A stretch of DNA of 64,000 bases from Prostheceraeus crozeri (GCA_907163375.1 CAJQUW010014422.1:1-64000), one strand, 5' to 3'. Positions 10,821-24,000 are shown, counted from the stretch's first letter. Numbers and translations are program-made. Notes: a model not told the origin generated them from the letters alone.

Positions 10821-12103
10821 GGTACTTCTATTCTTCCCCCCACATTTTCTAAGTTTTCCAAAATCATCAAATTTCGCCAAAGTTAGTCACATTGGATTTA
10901 GAATAGACCTGATCTGTCACTGAGTGACACTACAACACGAATGAGAAGTCTTACTTGAACCCTGGGATGAAGGATTGGTCCCTCGGATACTCAGTTAGAA
11001 TACAAGGTACAGCTGTGATCATGAACTTCGTGTGATTGTTGTCTACAGACAAATGACGAGCAGTTGTCCAATTCTGAGGCTGTAAATGTTCTACAGGTTT
11101 TTGGTATAGGCCTATTCGGTCTTCAATACTCACATGAATAAAATATACATGCAGATACAATGTATTCATGAAAATATTCACATACCTATTAATACTCTTA
11201 CTTAATATTAGGTATCAAATAGCCAATAATGACAATGAAATAGGCTTAACCTGAAGTCAGTGAAGAAAGATGAACTAGTTTATACACAAGCGAAACATTC
11301 ACACTGTCTATATGACACTACTAATAATACAAATCGAATATTGTCAATCACTGTTCATCAAGCCGTCCAGCTAGTAGAATAGCGATAGCGTTGCCGCGGA
11401 CGATAGCAAGAGATAGCCGCTGAAAGAGCCACTCTCTCTCTCTGCTATCATTGCGTTGCAACGCGATACGTCGTCCAATTTCTTTGAGGGAATGGTAGTG
11501 TCAGAGGCCCGATGACACCAGTCGTTTCGACGGCTACGGGTTGGACGACAAAGCGATCGGCTAAGGCGGCGCGTACACTACTTGGAAAGCTTTGCCTTCT
11601 CCGCTTTGGTGGCAGCGGAACCAGCCTCCACTGCTGAGCCGTACACGTTAGTAGACGAGAAAGAGTCGACGCAGGTTGCGTCCCAGACTAGCGACTTTCC
11701 TTGAGAAAAGGGGAAAAGTCAACCCGTCTGGACGCTTGCCGTCGCCACGATCGAGTCCTACGGGCTCGAGACACGACGCCACCATTGCTGCATCCAGCCC
11801 TCGCTTCACAACGTCGTTGATAGCCGTGTGTCTCGGGAAACGGCCAGCACTGCGACGACACGACAACGGGTGAAGGCCCCGCTTGTCGACTGTGCCACCG
11901 CAACGGCATGGGTGGGGCTCACATACACTCAAGCCGAGACGCTGTGCCACCGCCATCTACAGGTTAGATAAGAGGAGTTTTACACACTCAAAGCTGTGCG
12001 AAGTTAGTGAGGCTGTCCGTAGGAGCAAGAGAAGATCGTTGACGATACAACACTTCCGGGTGTCAACAACAGAAATGCGGGGGGGGGGAAGAATAGAAGT
12101 ACC
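10821..12103 (+). mobile_element. Merlin-like element with inverted ends and 8-bp target duplication, carrying a LINE fragment
   Basis: The left end reads GGTACTTCTATTCTTCCCCC. The right end is its complement, G-run then AAGAATAGAAGTACC. The flanks are GATTCACC (10813-10820) and GCTTCACC (12104-12111), 7 of 8 identical; Merlin elements are known for 8-9 bp duplications. Near 10957 the plus strand encodes YLNPGMKDWSLGY and later VIMNFV, homologous to the transposase N-terminus at 6730-7071, with stops. The copy is decayed. A LINE fragment on the minus strand (11355-11965) lies inside. Assignment to Merlin rests on the transposase piece plus duplication length. Confidence 0.65.
11355..11965 (-). 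pseudogene. LINE ORF C-terminal fragment nested in the Merlin-like element
   Basis: The minus-strand translation shows, in order, [57 protein letters not shown], then in shifted frames [28 protein letters not shown] and finally FQRLSLAIVRGNAI. This is the conserved C-terminal zinc-finger and endonuclease-like region that follows the reverse transcriptase in a group of invertebrate LINEs. The copy is 5'-truncated and frameshifted. Fragment 32980-33522 covers almost the same stretch of the same family. Confidence 0.75.
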
Positions 12104-12111
12104 GCTTCACC

Positions 12112-13441
12112 TTACAAATCAGAGTTTCGACAGACAATTTAATGTTCGATACCTACAGAATGAAGGTATTATGCTAAAGAAGCAAATCAGAATTGTAGTA
12201 ATGGCCATCTGGTGGTCCTGAAGCTCTCACAACGAGAAAGCTGCCTACGGCACTGCTCCGGGGAAACTAGAAATGACCTGAGAACGCTCTGTGCAATGAC
12301 ATCATGCTCGGGCAAGTGGAAAGGGGAAGACCCCAACGAATGTGGATGGACGGCATACTGGAGTGTGACAGCTGCCGACGACAGGGACCTCCGTGGAGGC
12401 TGCGGATATGAGTCGAGAGTGTGCATGGCTCACAAATCACGTTCTATATAGGCTTTTCACCGTGAAGTTGCATTCGTTGCCTTGTGCTAAGTTTATCTTC
12501 ATATTTTGTAGACAAGCGGCGAATGCAGTAATGTCAGTTATGTTTCTATGATAAACAAAACAGTTACCAAGTGTTGCCATTAATTTGCAAGCGATTGATT
12601 TTCATGAATTCATTATTTGCTTGCTTGCTCAGATCATCAATTGTTTCTTTGAACTGCATAAATGACATCGATTGATGTCCCACAACTTGACTAGAGTCGT
12701 CCCTTTTCCAAGATGAAGAGAAACTAGCCAGTTGCTCAATTCGAAGAACAATGGAGAAAACATCAAATTGTTTTTATGCGATTATAAGCGCTCAGATGGC
12801 AACTTAATAATCTGGGATGAATTATTTATATGTCTTTACAGGTATTCTTCGTTGCAAGTTAACCATAGAACATATAATGTATATAAATATTCGTTACTTA
12901 ATAAATCAACCGCGGTTAGTGATGATAAAATGAGATTTTTCAATTCTTAGTTCCCTAAGCATTTCCATCACAACCGCTCAAAATCAAGTAATACAAAAGT
13001 ACAATCAGAGAGAGGATTAAAATCCCTACTTTGAAAGTCTACGAAAGTCTTGAGACAACCCAGTTAAAAGATGAAATGGGATTTCAACTTAAGTGGATGA
13101 AATTGGTTGTCCTTCATCATGTGACCATACGGGTGGTTCTTTAATTTCACCATTCTTATCAAATCAAATATTTGTTATATTCAATTAGAACTCAATTGAC
13201 TTGACTCGCTTCGTCTTACAGACTGCATCAAGGATTTCAAATCCCACTGAACCTCGACATTTCATATCAAGCAACAATCAGATAATAATTTCTTAATTTT
13301 CCAACTCATTTCACCGATAGGATGGCCTAAAAGTAACGTCATTTTACTAAATACTGAAAATAGATTTTTTAGAATCTGAGCATAATAGTCATCTGTTAAT
13401 TCACTCATCCAGCCATTACGTTAGGAAGTGAAGACTTCACA
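12112..13441. other. Non-coding, no feature recognised
   Basis: Overlapping short frames at 12187-12451 occur on both strands without a domain. The rest is AT-rich and featureless to my reading. Confidence 0.4.
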
Positions 13442-13559
13442 CAACCAACCAAAGATCGGCAATGATCAAGGATATCATTTTATTTTTGAAAAATGATATA
13501 AAATGATGTCATCAAAAATGTTTGTTCCATTAAATTTTCTTATCATAGATTCTTCGCAT

Positions 13560-13810
13560 AGTTGATGGATTTCGTCGGGAGGTTCATAATATGAGAAAAA
13601 CAATAATTTGTCGTTAGTTTCTCCCCAATTCTTTTTTCCAATATGCGAGTGTTTTGAATAAAAAAGCAGATGCCATGGCAGATTTTTGCCATTGAGAAAG
13701 CGGCTGTTACGCGAAACGTCTGGCGCATAACATCTGCCTTTTTATTCAAAGCACTCGCATATTGGAAAAAAGTATTGGGGAGAGACTAACGACAAATTAT
13801 TGTTTTTCTC
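13560..13810. mobile_element. 251-bp foldback element with hammerhead-like loop
   Basis: Two ~81-base arms (13592-13672 and 13731-13811) are near-perfect reverse complements. The loop between them carries GAAACGTCTGGCG. The insertion is bounded by a 13-bp direct duplication with one mismatch (AGATTCTTCGCAT 13547-13559, AGATTCTTCTCAT 13811-13823). The homologous point of the MITE family has this sequence once, which supports true insertion. Variable-length duplications and hammerhead-like ends fit a non-autonomous derivative of a Penelope-like element. Confidence 0.65.
13688..13724 (+). other. Hammerhead-like motif (degenerate) in foldback loop
   Basis: GCCA pairs with TGGC as stem I. The core reads UUGAGAA instead of CUGANGA (two changes). 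Stem II is GCG/CGC with a seven-base loop, followed by GAAAC and GUC. The layout matches the minimal type I hammerheads described in Penelope-like elements, but the core is imperfect. Confidence 0.4.
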
Positions 13811-14395
13811 AGATTCTTCTCATTTTGCATTGAAGCAAATTTAGTCTCTTTCGTTTGTTCTACTCATGTCCTTCCCCACTGGTTGATTCATGCAACGAAG
13901 AGCAGCAGGCTATTGTCTGTCAGTCTGTCTATCACACAAATTGTCAAACAACTCATTAATAACAGTGTCTTGATGTTTTTAAAGTCTTGACTGTAATATA
14001 AATATTTTTAGCCTTTTTTCGTACCTAAGATACTGTTGGCCTAACCAACTGCATATTGCATACATATTTGTAATTCGAGTGTATACAGCTTAAATCAAAA
14101 CTTGCGAAGTCTGATGTAGAGACCATAGGCCCTACCTAAGTTTTGATATACAAGAAGCTTTGTGTGACTAAACTGCTTTCTTCGGTCTTCAATTATTTGG
14201 TATATATCGATGCGGCATGCAATCTAATTTCAATTTCATTGCTAAGAGCAGCAAAAGTAGCATTGTAGCAGTGTAAATCGATAAATTCGCATGACTAGAT
14301 CTAATTACGGTGTAGGCCTGCGTTTATTTCACTAAAAATTGTATATTTTCATTATGAAAAATAAAATGATATCATTGGCGATCATAGCAACCAAC

Positions 14396-14995
14396 AACTC
14401 TTACCAAATAAAAGTCATTTAAAGGTAGTGAGTATATTGCTTGGTGTCTTCCCATGCGACAGACTCGAACCATGAACCTGCTGCACTTCCGTTTCGAAAA
14501 GTGATTCATATCCTTTGTCCTATTGGGGCGGGGGGGGCAAGCATCCCCTGTCTGAAATTTCTCCAGTTACACTATGTAGTCGTTAATGCGTTTTACAGCA
14601 GCTTCACTGTCATGCACTTTTGATATGGCGCTGAAATATTTTGGAAGATCAAATCAATGACATTTATTTAAAAGCACTTTAGCAAAACTGTGAAAAATTG
14701 ATATTATTTGTCACTTCGGTGATTTTAATTTGACATGAACTTATTGATTATATGACTTCGTATCAATGCCCTATAATGATCTATGAGTATACACAATTGT
14801 CTACTTTTCGGACTGTAGCAGAAAAATAATTACTTTGTGAACGCTGCCAATCCTTGTAAAACACAGCTTGCCTATATTCGACTTTTTACATTAGGCTCAC
14901 GAAAAAACCTGATGGTTTAACTGCCATGATTCATGCCTGAGTTGTATTCAGATATTGAATATCAATTCAATATCCAGATTCCTCTAGGATCATGC
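14396..14995. other. Non-coding, no feature recognised
   Basis: Contains a G-rich run near 14526-14538. A B-box-like GGTTCGAGTCT on the minus strand near 14465 is not enough to call a tRNA or SINE. Confidence 0.4.
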
Positions 14996-15130
14996 AGAAG
15001 AACCGGCGCTGTGGATAAAGTGCATGCTCTGCGTCCGGGAGACCTGAGTTCAAGCCCTGTTCGGGTCGCACACTCTGCATTGTTGCTAAACACTCAGCAC
15101 AGAAAGAATGATAATAGAATAAACAACAAC
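14996..15130 (+). repeat. tRNA-like SINE, second family
   Basis: A tRNA-like head (CGCTGTGGATAAAGTGC as a possible A box, GAGTTCAAGCCC as B box, then TTCGGGTCGCAC) is followed by a short body and an AT-rich tail (GATAATAGAATAAACAAC). The B box matches the pol III consensus well. It differs from the family at 2253/5034/35341. A genuine tRNA is unlikely because the acceptor stem does not close. Confidence 0.5.
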
Positions 15131-18100
15131 TCGTACACATGGAAGAGAGGCTCCGTTCCTAATGTGCTTCCCAGTAGAAAGCAAGGTTGATTTGTGTTTT
15201 TCATCTGTAACGAATTTTTCCACAAGGCACAGGCTTTTTAATCATGGATTAAGAACTTTGATTGGAAAAAACGCAGATACCACCATTGATTTTCTCATTT
15301 CCCATGACCAAAATGTATTGTGCACTTCACAGTGTATTGGTATGCTTTTTCTTAATAAGTTTCACTGGTTTTTATAGCTCAGGAGATCTGAACGTGGGTC
15401 AATGTCGCAGTAAAATAGTTAATTCCTCATAAATTGTTGCAAAAAATTAATTGCATGTGTTGCAAGGGCACAGTATTCGCAAGCTAAAATGAAAATTCAT
15501 CAATTCTCTATTTCTTGACTTGAAGGCCTTCATCGAGTTATTTCTTCGCATGAGAGACTACACGCCAGGCTCATCAAGAGCAGCCGGCGATGGGGCGAAG
15601 GATGGCGGAAGCGGAAGTCGATGTTTCTGTTTATGACGCGGATGTACCGCTAGCCGATGATTGGTCAGTTATGCTAGTTGTACACCTATTGCCATCCTTC
15701 CCACACCCTTCCGATGATGATTTGAATGTAGAACATTGGTGATTGAATATCGCATGTCTAATCACTACACTCTGGAGGAATTCTCTTCAGTTTCCTCTCA
15801 CTTGAAATTTTTGATTTTGCGTAGAGGTGTTGAGCCTGTTCGATTAAATGCAAACTCGGAGTTAGCAATTAGTAGATAGCGAAGACCCAGCACTCAAATC
15901 ATCAAGCACCCTTGCAGTCTATAATCTGTGTGGCTTCGCTTATTGGCTCAACTATATCGGTTGTGACTATGTATTCTTCATAATCTTCTGCAATGGTAGT
16001 AAGCGTCGACATGTTAACAACTTTCTGCTAAAAAATTTAAATAATATCTCACTCTACTCCTGAAGATTTTGATATCTGAATAGTAGTATTTAAATCAGCG
16101 GAAAACATTTTTTTCAATTCTACTAAGTCAGTAGGCATGATAATGCGCTTTTTGATCATAGAGTAAGAATTTTGATTTTATGATAGCGCCACTACATTTG
16201 GACATAGTTTTTTATTTTATCATTCTTCTTCTCTCTTAGTGATCAAGTTTCTGTAAAATTACCCGGTAGAGGTTTCCGATGGCTTGCAATCGGGTTGTAG
16301 GTATATTTCGATGAATTCCTTGATTATCTCAAGATTACATGAAATTCTGTAATTCCGCCTTGAAAGGCATGACTTTGAAAAGAAGCAGTAAACCGATGCT
16401 GTTGGCATTGAATTTTTCTATTCCCAGTATTTCGCTTGTGACTCAAACCGCGTTGGGGGTGGAGGAGTTGTAGAATTTACAAACTAGGAAATTAAATTCA
16501 AACATTGTGCATAGAAAAGATAGATATAGAAAATTAGGTTCTCCTTTGCCTACCTAATTGTCATCGATCTAGCTTCTTGAGTCCTCTTTGCCCTGACGCG
16601 GCTTGAGTTGCAAGCGAAACACAGGGAATGTCAAAATTACCGCATCGGTTTCTTACTTCCCTTTTATTCATAGATCCCTTAACTTATGATTAATGTAGCA
16701 GTCATCAATTTTTAAGATCCGATGACCATCACATGAATGATTCTCTCATTATATCCCTTGCAATTAGTTTGTCGTCATGTGTCTTTTGTAGTAAATGAAA
16801 TGATTAGACATGAGATAAAATTGCCACGATGAAGACGTTATCATGGCTCGACTTGAACCCGCTGTCACAAAGGTAATCTAGATCTGCTATTTTAACTGAA
16901 GGGGCTAAAGGCGCTTAAATGTGACCGATGTCAAGTTGTGGAACCAAGTCTTCACAGGATATCATACCAATGATATTCAATGAATAAATATCCCGTCACA
17001 ATGTGTTTGCCAATTTCAATGACCAGCAAAGTGGATCGATGTCCACCAAGAGCATCTGAAGCCATATCAAATGCAATTTACAATTCGTGAAATTTAAAGA
17101 ATTGGAAACACCACCCGGTCTGTGTCCACATCGCAGAGATAAATTGCCTTGCCAGACAGACGCACGGGAATACATCTGTGTACGCATGGATGATGATTTG
17201 TGGTGATGTAATACTGATTTGCGAGAGAGATTTCCTTCACTCTGTCTGATCAAGATTGCATACAATAGGATCCATCGCCAACCCAGATTCATTATGGATT
17301 TTGGTGCAATGGCAGAAATATAAAGAATTTTGATACTACCATTTATATTATTAATTTGTAAAACATTGGAACCCTAAGAATGATCGCTATCTGTCGGTTT
17401 TTTTGTTGATGACTTTCATTGGCTTATTAGATGGATAACAAAACTGCATACTTCTACTACGAGAGAGGCAATCTCATCAATAGATAAACAATCAGCGTGC
17501 AAGTTCCTGTCAGACTTGCAATGTAGGAGGCGCATCGAATAAGCAATGAACCACAAGCCGCAAATCTTGGAATACCAACTCATTAGTTTTAATGAGAGTT
17601 GGCAGACAGTGAGAGTTCGTTAATGAGATCTGACCGGGCCGTGCGTGGGCATAGTGCTTTTGAAAAGAGGCGGGTCTGTTCTATAATGAGACTATTTTCA
17701 TAAGCTCACTGATGATGGTCACCCCGACTGAAACATGTGTGGCAAATGAAAGATTCTCACAATGAAGTCTCTTCGGTTCTTATCTTTAAAGCTGTCAAAT
17801 CATGTACTCATAGAATAAGTCCACTAGTTGTGGAAATAAAGTATTTTTTTCCACCATTGAAGAACACATGACGATTTCGTGACTCACTACCATAGATGGA
17901 AATAGTAGCAAAATTGACAAGTTTTTAATGTCTCGCTATTGATTGTTGTTTTCATTTGCAGGCATTCTCTGATTTAATGCTCGAAATTCGATCCCGTAAA
18001 CTTGACTCCAATAAACAAACGACAGGTAGGAAAGGCAAGAAAGAGAACAAGAGACGGAAGAAGTGTGAGATCTTGTAGGCTTCAATGGTATTCGGAAAAT

Positions 18101-18842
18101 CATAGACATTTTGACGGTGTAGCGCGTGCGAATCCTTACGGCGAGCGAGCACAAGCGGGCTATGCACCAATCCCTCAGTCTGGTGCTACCCTGGTCTCCA
18201 CGACGTGTCTGCCTCCATTTCTTTCACTGTTTTCTTTTGCCGCTAGACAATATTCACAAATGATTTTGTCGGAATGTATCATTTCTATCCGTCATCGCCC
18301 TTCCCGACCTTTTATTCCACAAACCGATCCCTCATTGATTATTTTTCAGTGCTATGTATGCATCTTCTTGTCTTCTTGAAGAATTGTGACATCAATTCCT
18401 GTGTTTTAATACCTATTGTACTGTCTGAGTTCCGTTGATCATTTTGAATGACCGTGAAAACAGTTTTGCACCTCGGCTCTGTACATGCGTTGCATTACTA
18501 CCTTTGCCTGCCTTGTATTTACGTGATATTTCTCAGTCATTCACGTCGTTTCGGTAATGACTTTCCCGATTGGAATGATGGGAGACAGTATTGGAGAATG
18601 ACTGCATTTGGTTGTTGTGGACGGATCTGGCCCGACTTGTGAAATACACGTCCGAACAAGTCTCTCAGCTTTGAGACTTCCTGTCGTCTTTGTTTATGAG
18701 CCAAGCTATACTAAATAAACGTTAAAAATCAGAAAAGTGACTTTTTCATTGATAAGTGGAATTTTTGAAATTCAAGGATATAGAATTACTTGGCGTTTTG
18801 TAAAGGAAACAAAGTGATGCAATCGTGAGGTATTGTTTTTGG
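15131..18842. other. Non-coding, no gene recognised
   Basis: Long AT-rich stretch. A slightly GC-richer patch at 15555-15660 and overlapping frames at 17936-18379 on both strands were examined. None gave a domain or convincing exon boundaries. Confidence 0.4.
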
Positions 18843-19536
18843 CAGGGATGCGGAGTCCTATCATTTTGATAGGACTCCGATTCCGGGTGGCAAGCATATT
18901 GCTTTATATACAAAGCTCAGTTTTCTGAAAAATTAACTGGTAGCCTACATCATAGATCATTATAGGCTTACCTGAACCTATCTTTAGAGATCATGGCTGT
19001 ATCAATTCAATCATTTTCGATGAAAGATGATCAAATATCGTTTACAGTTAAATGCATACGACTCGGCTCCTCCCATCTTCTTAATGTGTGCTTCATACGG
19101 TTTTTCTCCAGCCTCTACCAGGCAGGAAAATCCCCCATCCTTCCCCAAAAATATGAGTACACTTTCGATTCTAATATGAGCTTCAGAGGAGACAACACAC
19201 ACGATTAACGTGAGGGTAAGTGGTAATGTTCTCAAACAAACTAGTATTTCATTTTTGTCTCTGATGTGACCTTTGCTGCGTTTGTGTGATCGAGCTAGAA
19301 GGCTTGTCTTCTCTACTAAATCACTGAATGAAAAGACCATGAAAATGAAAAGTGTGCATGCACTGCTGTCTCTGTACTTTTGTTTGACGGAGAAAGTTGA
19401 CATCAAGACAGTAACAGATATGCAGGACGACAAATAATTACCGGTATATTTCGGGCCTAGTTATAGGCCGGCGTCCTATGATTTGATAGGGCTGCGACTC
19501 CAGCAAAAGTGATAGGACTCCGAATCCACATCCCTA
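18843..19536. mobile_element. hAT-like non-autonomous element with palindromic terminus
   Basis: The left end is CAGGGATGCGGAGTCCTATC. The right end is the complement of TAGGGATGTGGATTCGGAGT, so the termini are inverted repeats. The left end continues into a perfect 12-bp hairpin (CGGAGTCCTATC, 5-base loop, 18851-18879). More GATAGGACTCCG-like words lie near the right end. No clear 8-bp target duplication remains. A 140-codon minus-strand frame inside has no recognised domain. The terminal sequence matches the fragment ending at 1189. Confidence 0.6.
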
Positions 19537-21003
19537 TGTGGATGTACTAATTCCACGCTCGTTCACTCTCTGACAGAAGAATTAGATAAATCTTGAAGCA
19601 TGTAATGTCACCAATCATCTGCTGGTGTCAGCATATAGCGTGACCTTGCCTAGGCCTGTCTTCAAATTCGCTTGCTTTCCAGATTCGCCTCATTTTGGAA
19701 TTCTGTCTCTGAAAAAGCAGATATTTATCAGAATTAAAATGAACAATTTTGCGCTACTCACTTAACAAAAATATCTCAAGTGATAGAAATCAAAGCCATA
19801 TGGCTATAATTCATTTCTGGTTTCTAAATTGCACATTTTGTTCATATGCGCCAATTTGCACCGGTATGAAAGGGCAACAATTCGCTCCCTGTGGAGACGT
19901 GTGTACTAATAGCACAGCGGCATGAAGAAACCTGCCCATTTTCTATTTTTCTGTGCGTCAATCAACATTGAAAATTGCATACTTTGACAATATTATGACA
20001 TGCAAGTGATTTGGCGATAGGCTACCATTCCTCTAGCGTTTATATCAATTCCCACGTAGGCCTATACATTGCTACAATTTTTGTCTTCTCTTTTAGCGGT
20101 TGAAGTGTGTTTTTCCTGAAATCAACACATTTTTTCATCAAAATATATGACCAAAAAATCAAACCGATTATGACAATCAAAAAATGGTTGCAAACCGGTT
20201 TCCCCGTGTGATTATTGGTCTTGCCTAGTCTTCAACCTAAAAGTCTACCGAGTTCGGAACATATTGCTAAGATATCACTATTAACACCTATTAAATTTTT
20301 CTACTCATCAAATGACCTACTTCCTATGAAAAAGAATAACCCAAACCTCCAGTATTTCTATAACTGAACAATTAAATTTTGGTTACTAAAAAGGGATTTG
20401 TCACATATTACGCAGACTGCAATGCGCATGAAACTAAATAATTGTCCAAAGTTCCCACAAGCAACCTTAACTGTCCATACGTGATCCTGTAGATAACAGA
20501 AAATGCATTTATCGAAATAATAGTTGTATTTTACATTTTGAGTAAGCTGTCAATTTCATTTCAAATACTGAAATATTTTACACATTTTAAAAAGCACAGA
20601 CGTTGCACATTCTTCACAAATCTTCTGTACATTAAATAAAGAAATCAGAAAGCCGCCAGCCCTGCTCCGTTTGTTCCGTCATTACAGCGCAATTTCAAAA
20701 ATCATATAAAAGCATTTTGGTATAATTGGGAATGTCCATACATACAATAATGATCAGTATGTACACTTGCTCATCATAAAAAAAGGAAGAGAAATTCAAA
20801 GAAAGGTGAGGAATAGAAAGTTGGAGGTCTGAGGCGAAGAAAAAAGGAAAGTGTCTTTCGTACGATGATCGCACGCCTTTCTGTTCACTGCGCAGTCTTC
20901 AGTTCTTCTCGTCTTTGGTTACTTTCCCGATATATTTCTTTGATAATTTGCCTTTTGGCCTCTCGGTCCGTCTTCAATAAAGCTTCGTCAATGCATTCAT
21001 GTA
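19537..21003. other. 3' flank of PYM1; no further gene recognised
   Basis: AT-rich. No canonical AATAAA was found on the minus strand within ~600 bases downstream of the PYM1 stop codon; an AATATA variant lies near 20929-20934. The PYM1 3' end therefore cannot be fixed from sequence. Confidence 0.4.
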
Positions 21004-24000
21004 TTATCCAGAAATTGATGTAGAATTCAACCGTTTCTCTAATTCTTCAATTTCCAATTCCAGCTCCTCGATTCGGCTCAGTTTCTGTTTCTCTTCCTCA
21101 TTAGGAACCAGCGTTCCTGCTTCCACCTTTGAAGCCAATTCTTTGGTCGAGCGAAGCTTCTTTTTTAACTGTTTCATCCGTTTACCATCGTCCTGCGAAG
21201 CGCTTGGTTTGGCCGACACTCCCACATCGCCTGTAAATCAAATGATAAACGATTAGAATTGAAATTGATATAACGAGTAAATAATCTGAAGCAACGATGG
21301 AATCAAACCCACCCCTCTTGCACACATATACATACAACGCTCACACCTTGAGAGACCTGTGGATTGTCCCCGTCAGGTGTGCGGATCTCATCCGCCGCTG
21401 GGAGCGGGCGATTGGTCCACCCAACACCTGAGGTCCCCTAGACCCTCCCAATAGCAGGGAGGGGTGAGTTGAGACCACCACCAGAATAAACATGTCAGCA
21501 TTAGTGGAACTGTATACTAAAATTGAAATGCCTACGTTCAATTAGGCGTGGGCATGCTAAGTAAGTCCAGATGGGATGCGAAATTTTCATTTAATACCTG
21601 ATGGTATTGAATTACCGAATGGTTTTATTTATTACCTGATGGTAAATTTTTATTTGGATGCATACCTATATTCCATAGTGAAGATTCTCATCATAATGAA
21701 GATGAAGAGTCTCAATCTCAGTGATCCGAGTGAACTTGTCTATATTGTGACCATTATCATTAAAGTGTAAATTCTGTATAGATGATTTTGTTACATTTAT
21801 TTCTATATTAGATGATAAGCATTTACGTTCTTTTGTTCCATTGTGAGTACTCCCATCCAGTGAACTCTTATCATGTCGTGATCATCACTCTTTAAATTTG
21901 TAAATATAGGCCCTATAGATCTCACGTATTTTGTACATGTTATATGATGTACATCATGATCACTCTGTAAATTTGTAAATATATATCTCATGTATTTTTC
22001 ATTGATGTTAAACTTTGCGTATGCATATGTTTCACGTGTTATCAACGTTTGCTTGTAAGTGCCCTTGCGCTCATCGCTTTGCATTTTCTGTATATTTCAG
22101 AATAAACATTTATGACTTATGAAATAAAAGTTCAGAGAAAGATGAAAGTGGGATGGTGACAATCAGAAAGTTTTTTGATATTATATACACAATTTCAGTT
22201 GAGCCGCCATTCAAAGTAAAAGGTCTAAGTTGATATAATGCGACAACAGTACTGCATCAGGAACATGATCGAGTAGCCTTAGTCCCAGTGCCAGAAAAAT
22301 GAATTCCAATGAAATGAAGACACTGCAATGGTCTCGTGAAGGTAGTAGATGGTCTGCAATGCACTGTATCTGAAGAAGATTTAATCACGGCATCAAAAAA
22401 GTTGAGAAAATCACGCTTGGTTAGGACCTCTATCATTCAAGAATGTGGATGAAAAACAAGAAGAAAATACATTGGTAGATAGAGTAAGCTAGGAAAAAAG
22501 TGAGAAGTAGCTAGTTTGCATAAAATATTACGAAACATGCTGACGAATTTACATTTTGTGGAATGAAGAATGAAACCAAAATTGTCCGCTCCTTATACAA
22601 TGTCGATTGGATTGCTTGGATTCAAGCTAATCGAATGATTGTAAATAAAACATGCAAAGCACACCTTTGCATACATGCGAAATCCGTAAAATAGTCTCCC
22701 ACTTCTCCAATTAGAAGATTTGAAGAAATAAACGTCACTCGTCACTTAACATCATTATTCAAGAGCACAGAACGGCTTGCTTAATTAACATTTCAAGAAT
22801 ATGATGAAAATATTCTCACCATTGACTAAAACTTCCTCCTCATGCTGTTCCGTAGCCTCCTTCTCTTCAGTTGCTGCCTTCTTCTTTTTCTTCTTCTTAT
22901 TCTTAGAGGTGCCTGTCTCCGACTGTTTCTGCTTCAACTTCAACGCCTGGTCTCGTGATAGTCCAGGAATTACGTGATCATCGAACGAACGAATAACAGG
23001 TCCAGATGTCAGAGCTATTTCTTTATCAGTCTTCTCTCGCGCCAAAACTGCAGGCGGTTTGTATCTAAGATAAGAGAGAGAGAGAGGAATAAGAGTTCAC
23101 ATTTCAAGCATTCGCAGGTATATAGACATCTGATGTAGAAGATATTGGGGCGATTAGAATGAGATAAGAAAAATCGAGATGATAGAATTATTCACCCATC
23201 AATGAACTATTATAAAATACTATATAAAAATAAATATATTATAAATGAATTCTCTTTGGCGGTTGTCTTGTAAGTGTGTATTGATCCATGCAACGATTGT
23301 GTTAACGATATTCAAACTGTGTTGTAATTCTGTATCTGATTCATTCCGGTGTTGATCATGAATAGAACCGGCGAAAATATTCGATCATGATGAGTAACTT
23401 GGTGCTGTTTTCATCTACAGAATTTCTAAGATCGATGGGGTATTTAGAATATCATAAAATATGCAATGATGCATGAACGTTTGTGCAATCAGAATCCAAA
23501 GGATTTCGTCATCATTCGCGTCCATTGCGGCGAGCACATGAGACTGGTCATCTTGCTGATGAAAATAAAAGCTTAAAATTTGAATTCCACCTCTCAAAAA
23601 ATTGATTTTTTAGTTTCTGTTGGAAATTGGTGGTAGACGGCTTTGATAAACGATGCGTTTTGATCAGCTATCGCGTGAAGACGTCTAAAGATAATATTGG
23701 AAGTTTGTTTGATTGCATAGGGATAGTTAAGCCGAGGTGAATAGAACTCAAATATAGATCTTTGAAAAATGTATGTAAATTATTCATAGTTTACTACTAT
23801 CTCAGCTATGTTCAACAGAAAACACGGATGCACATCTGTACAAGAAAATGCATGAAACCTATTGTGAGACATGATAATCTGACCAATACATGCTTGGGAA
23901 CCACTACCTGTAGCATAAAACTGACGGAAACTTATAAACCTTTTGTGAGTAGTGTTTGCCATTCACATGATAATGGCATTTCTGGATGAACGAATTTGCT

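Larger units (their letters stand above)
13450..14387 (+). mobile_element. hAT-like MITE, copy B, with perfect 8-bp target duplication
   Basis: It starts CAAAGATCGGCAATGAT and ends with the complement of CTATGATCGCCAATGATATC. The flanks are an exact 8-bp duplication CAACCAAC (13442-13449 and 14388-14395), as in hAT. The interior matches copy A (3137-3848, opposite strand) and copy C (53555-54202). It is longer than copy A because a 251-bp foldback element was inserted at 13560-13810. No transposase is encoded. Confidence 0.8.

Noticed and set aside
14430..14530. tRNA-like B box GGTTCGAGTCT on the minus strand
   Set aside because: No A box or acceptor stem could be matched; not enough for a tRNA or SINE call.
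16840..16885. GGGTTCAAGTCGA on the minus strand as a tRNA gene
   Set aside because: Isolated B-box-like word without cloverleaf.
17936..18379. Possible exons on both strands
   Set aside because: Frames conflict and none shows similarity to a known protein.
19011..19433. 140-codon minus-strand frame
   Set aside because: It lies wholly inside a hAT-like non-autonomous element and shows no domain; chance frame.
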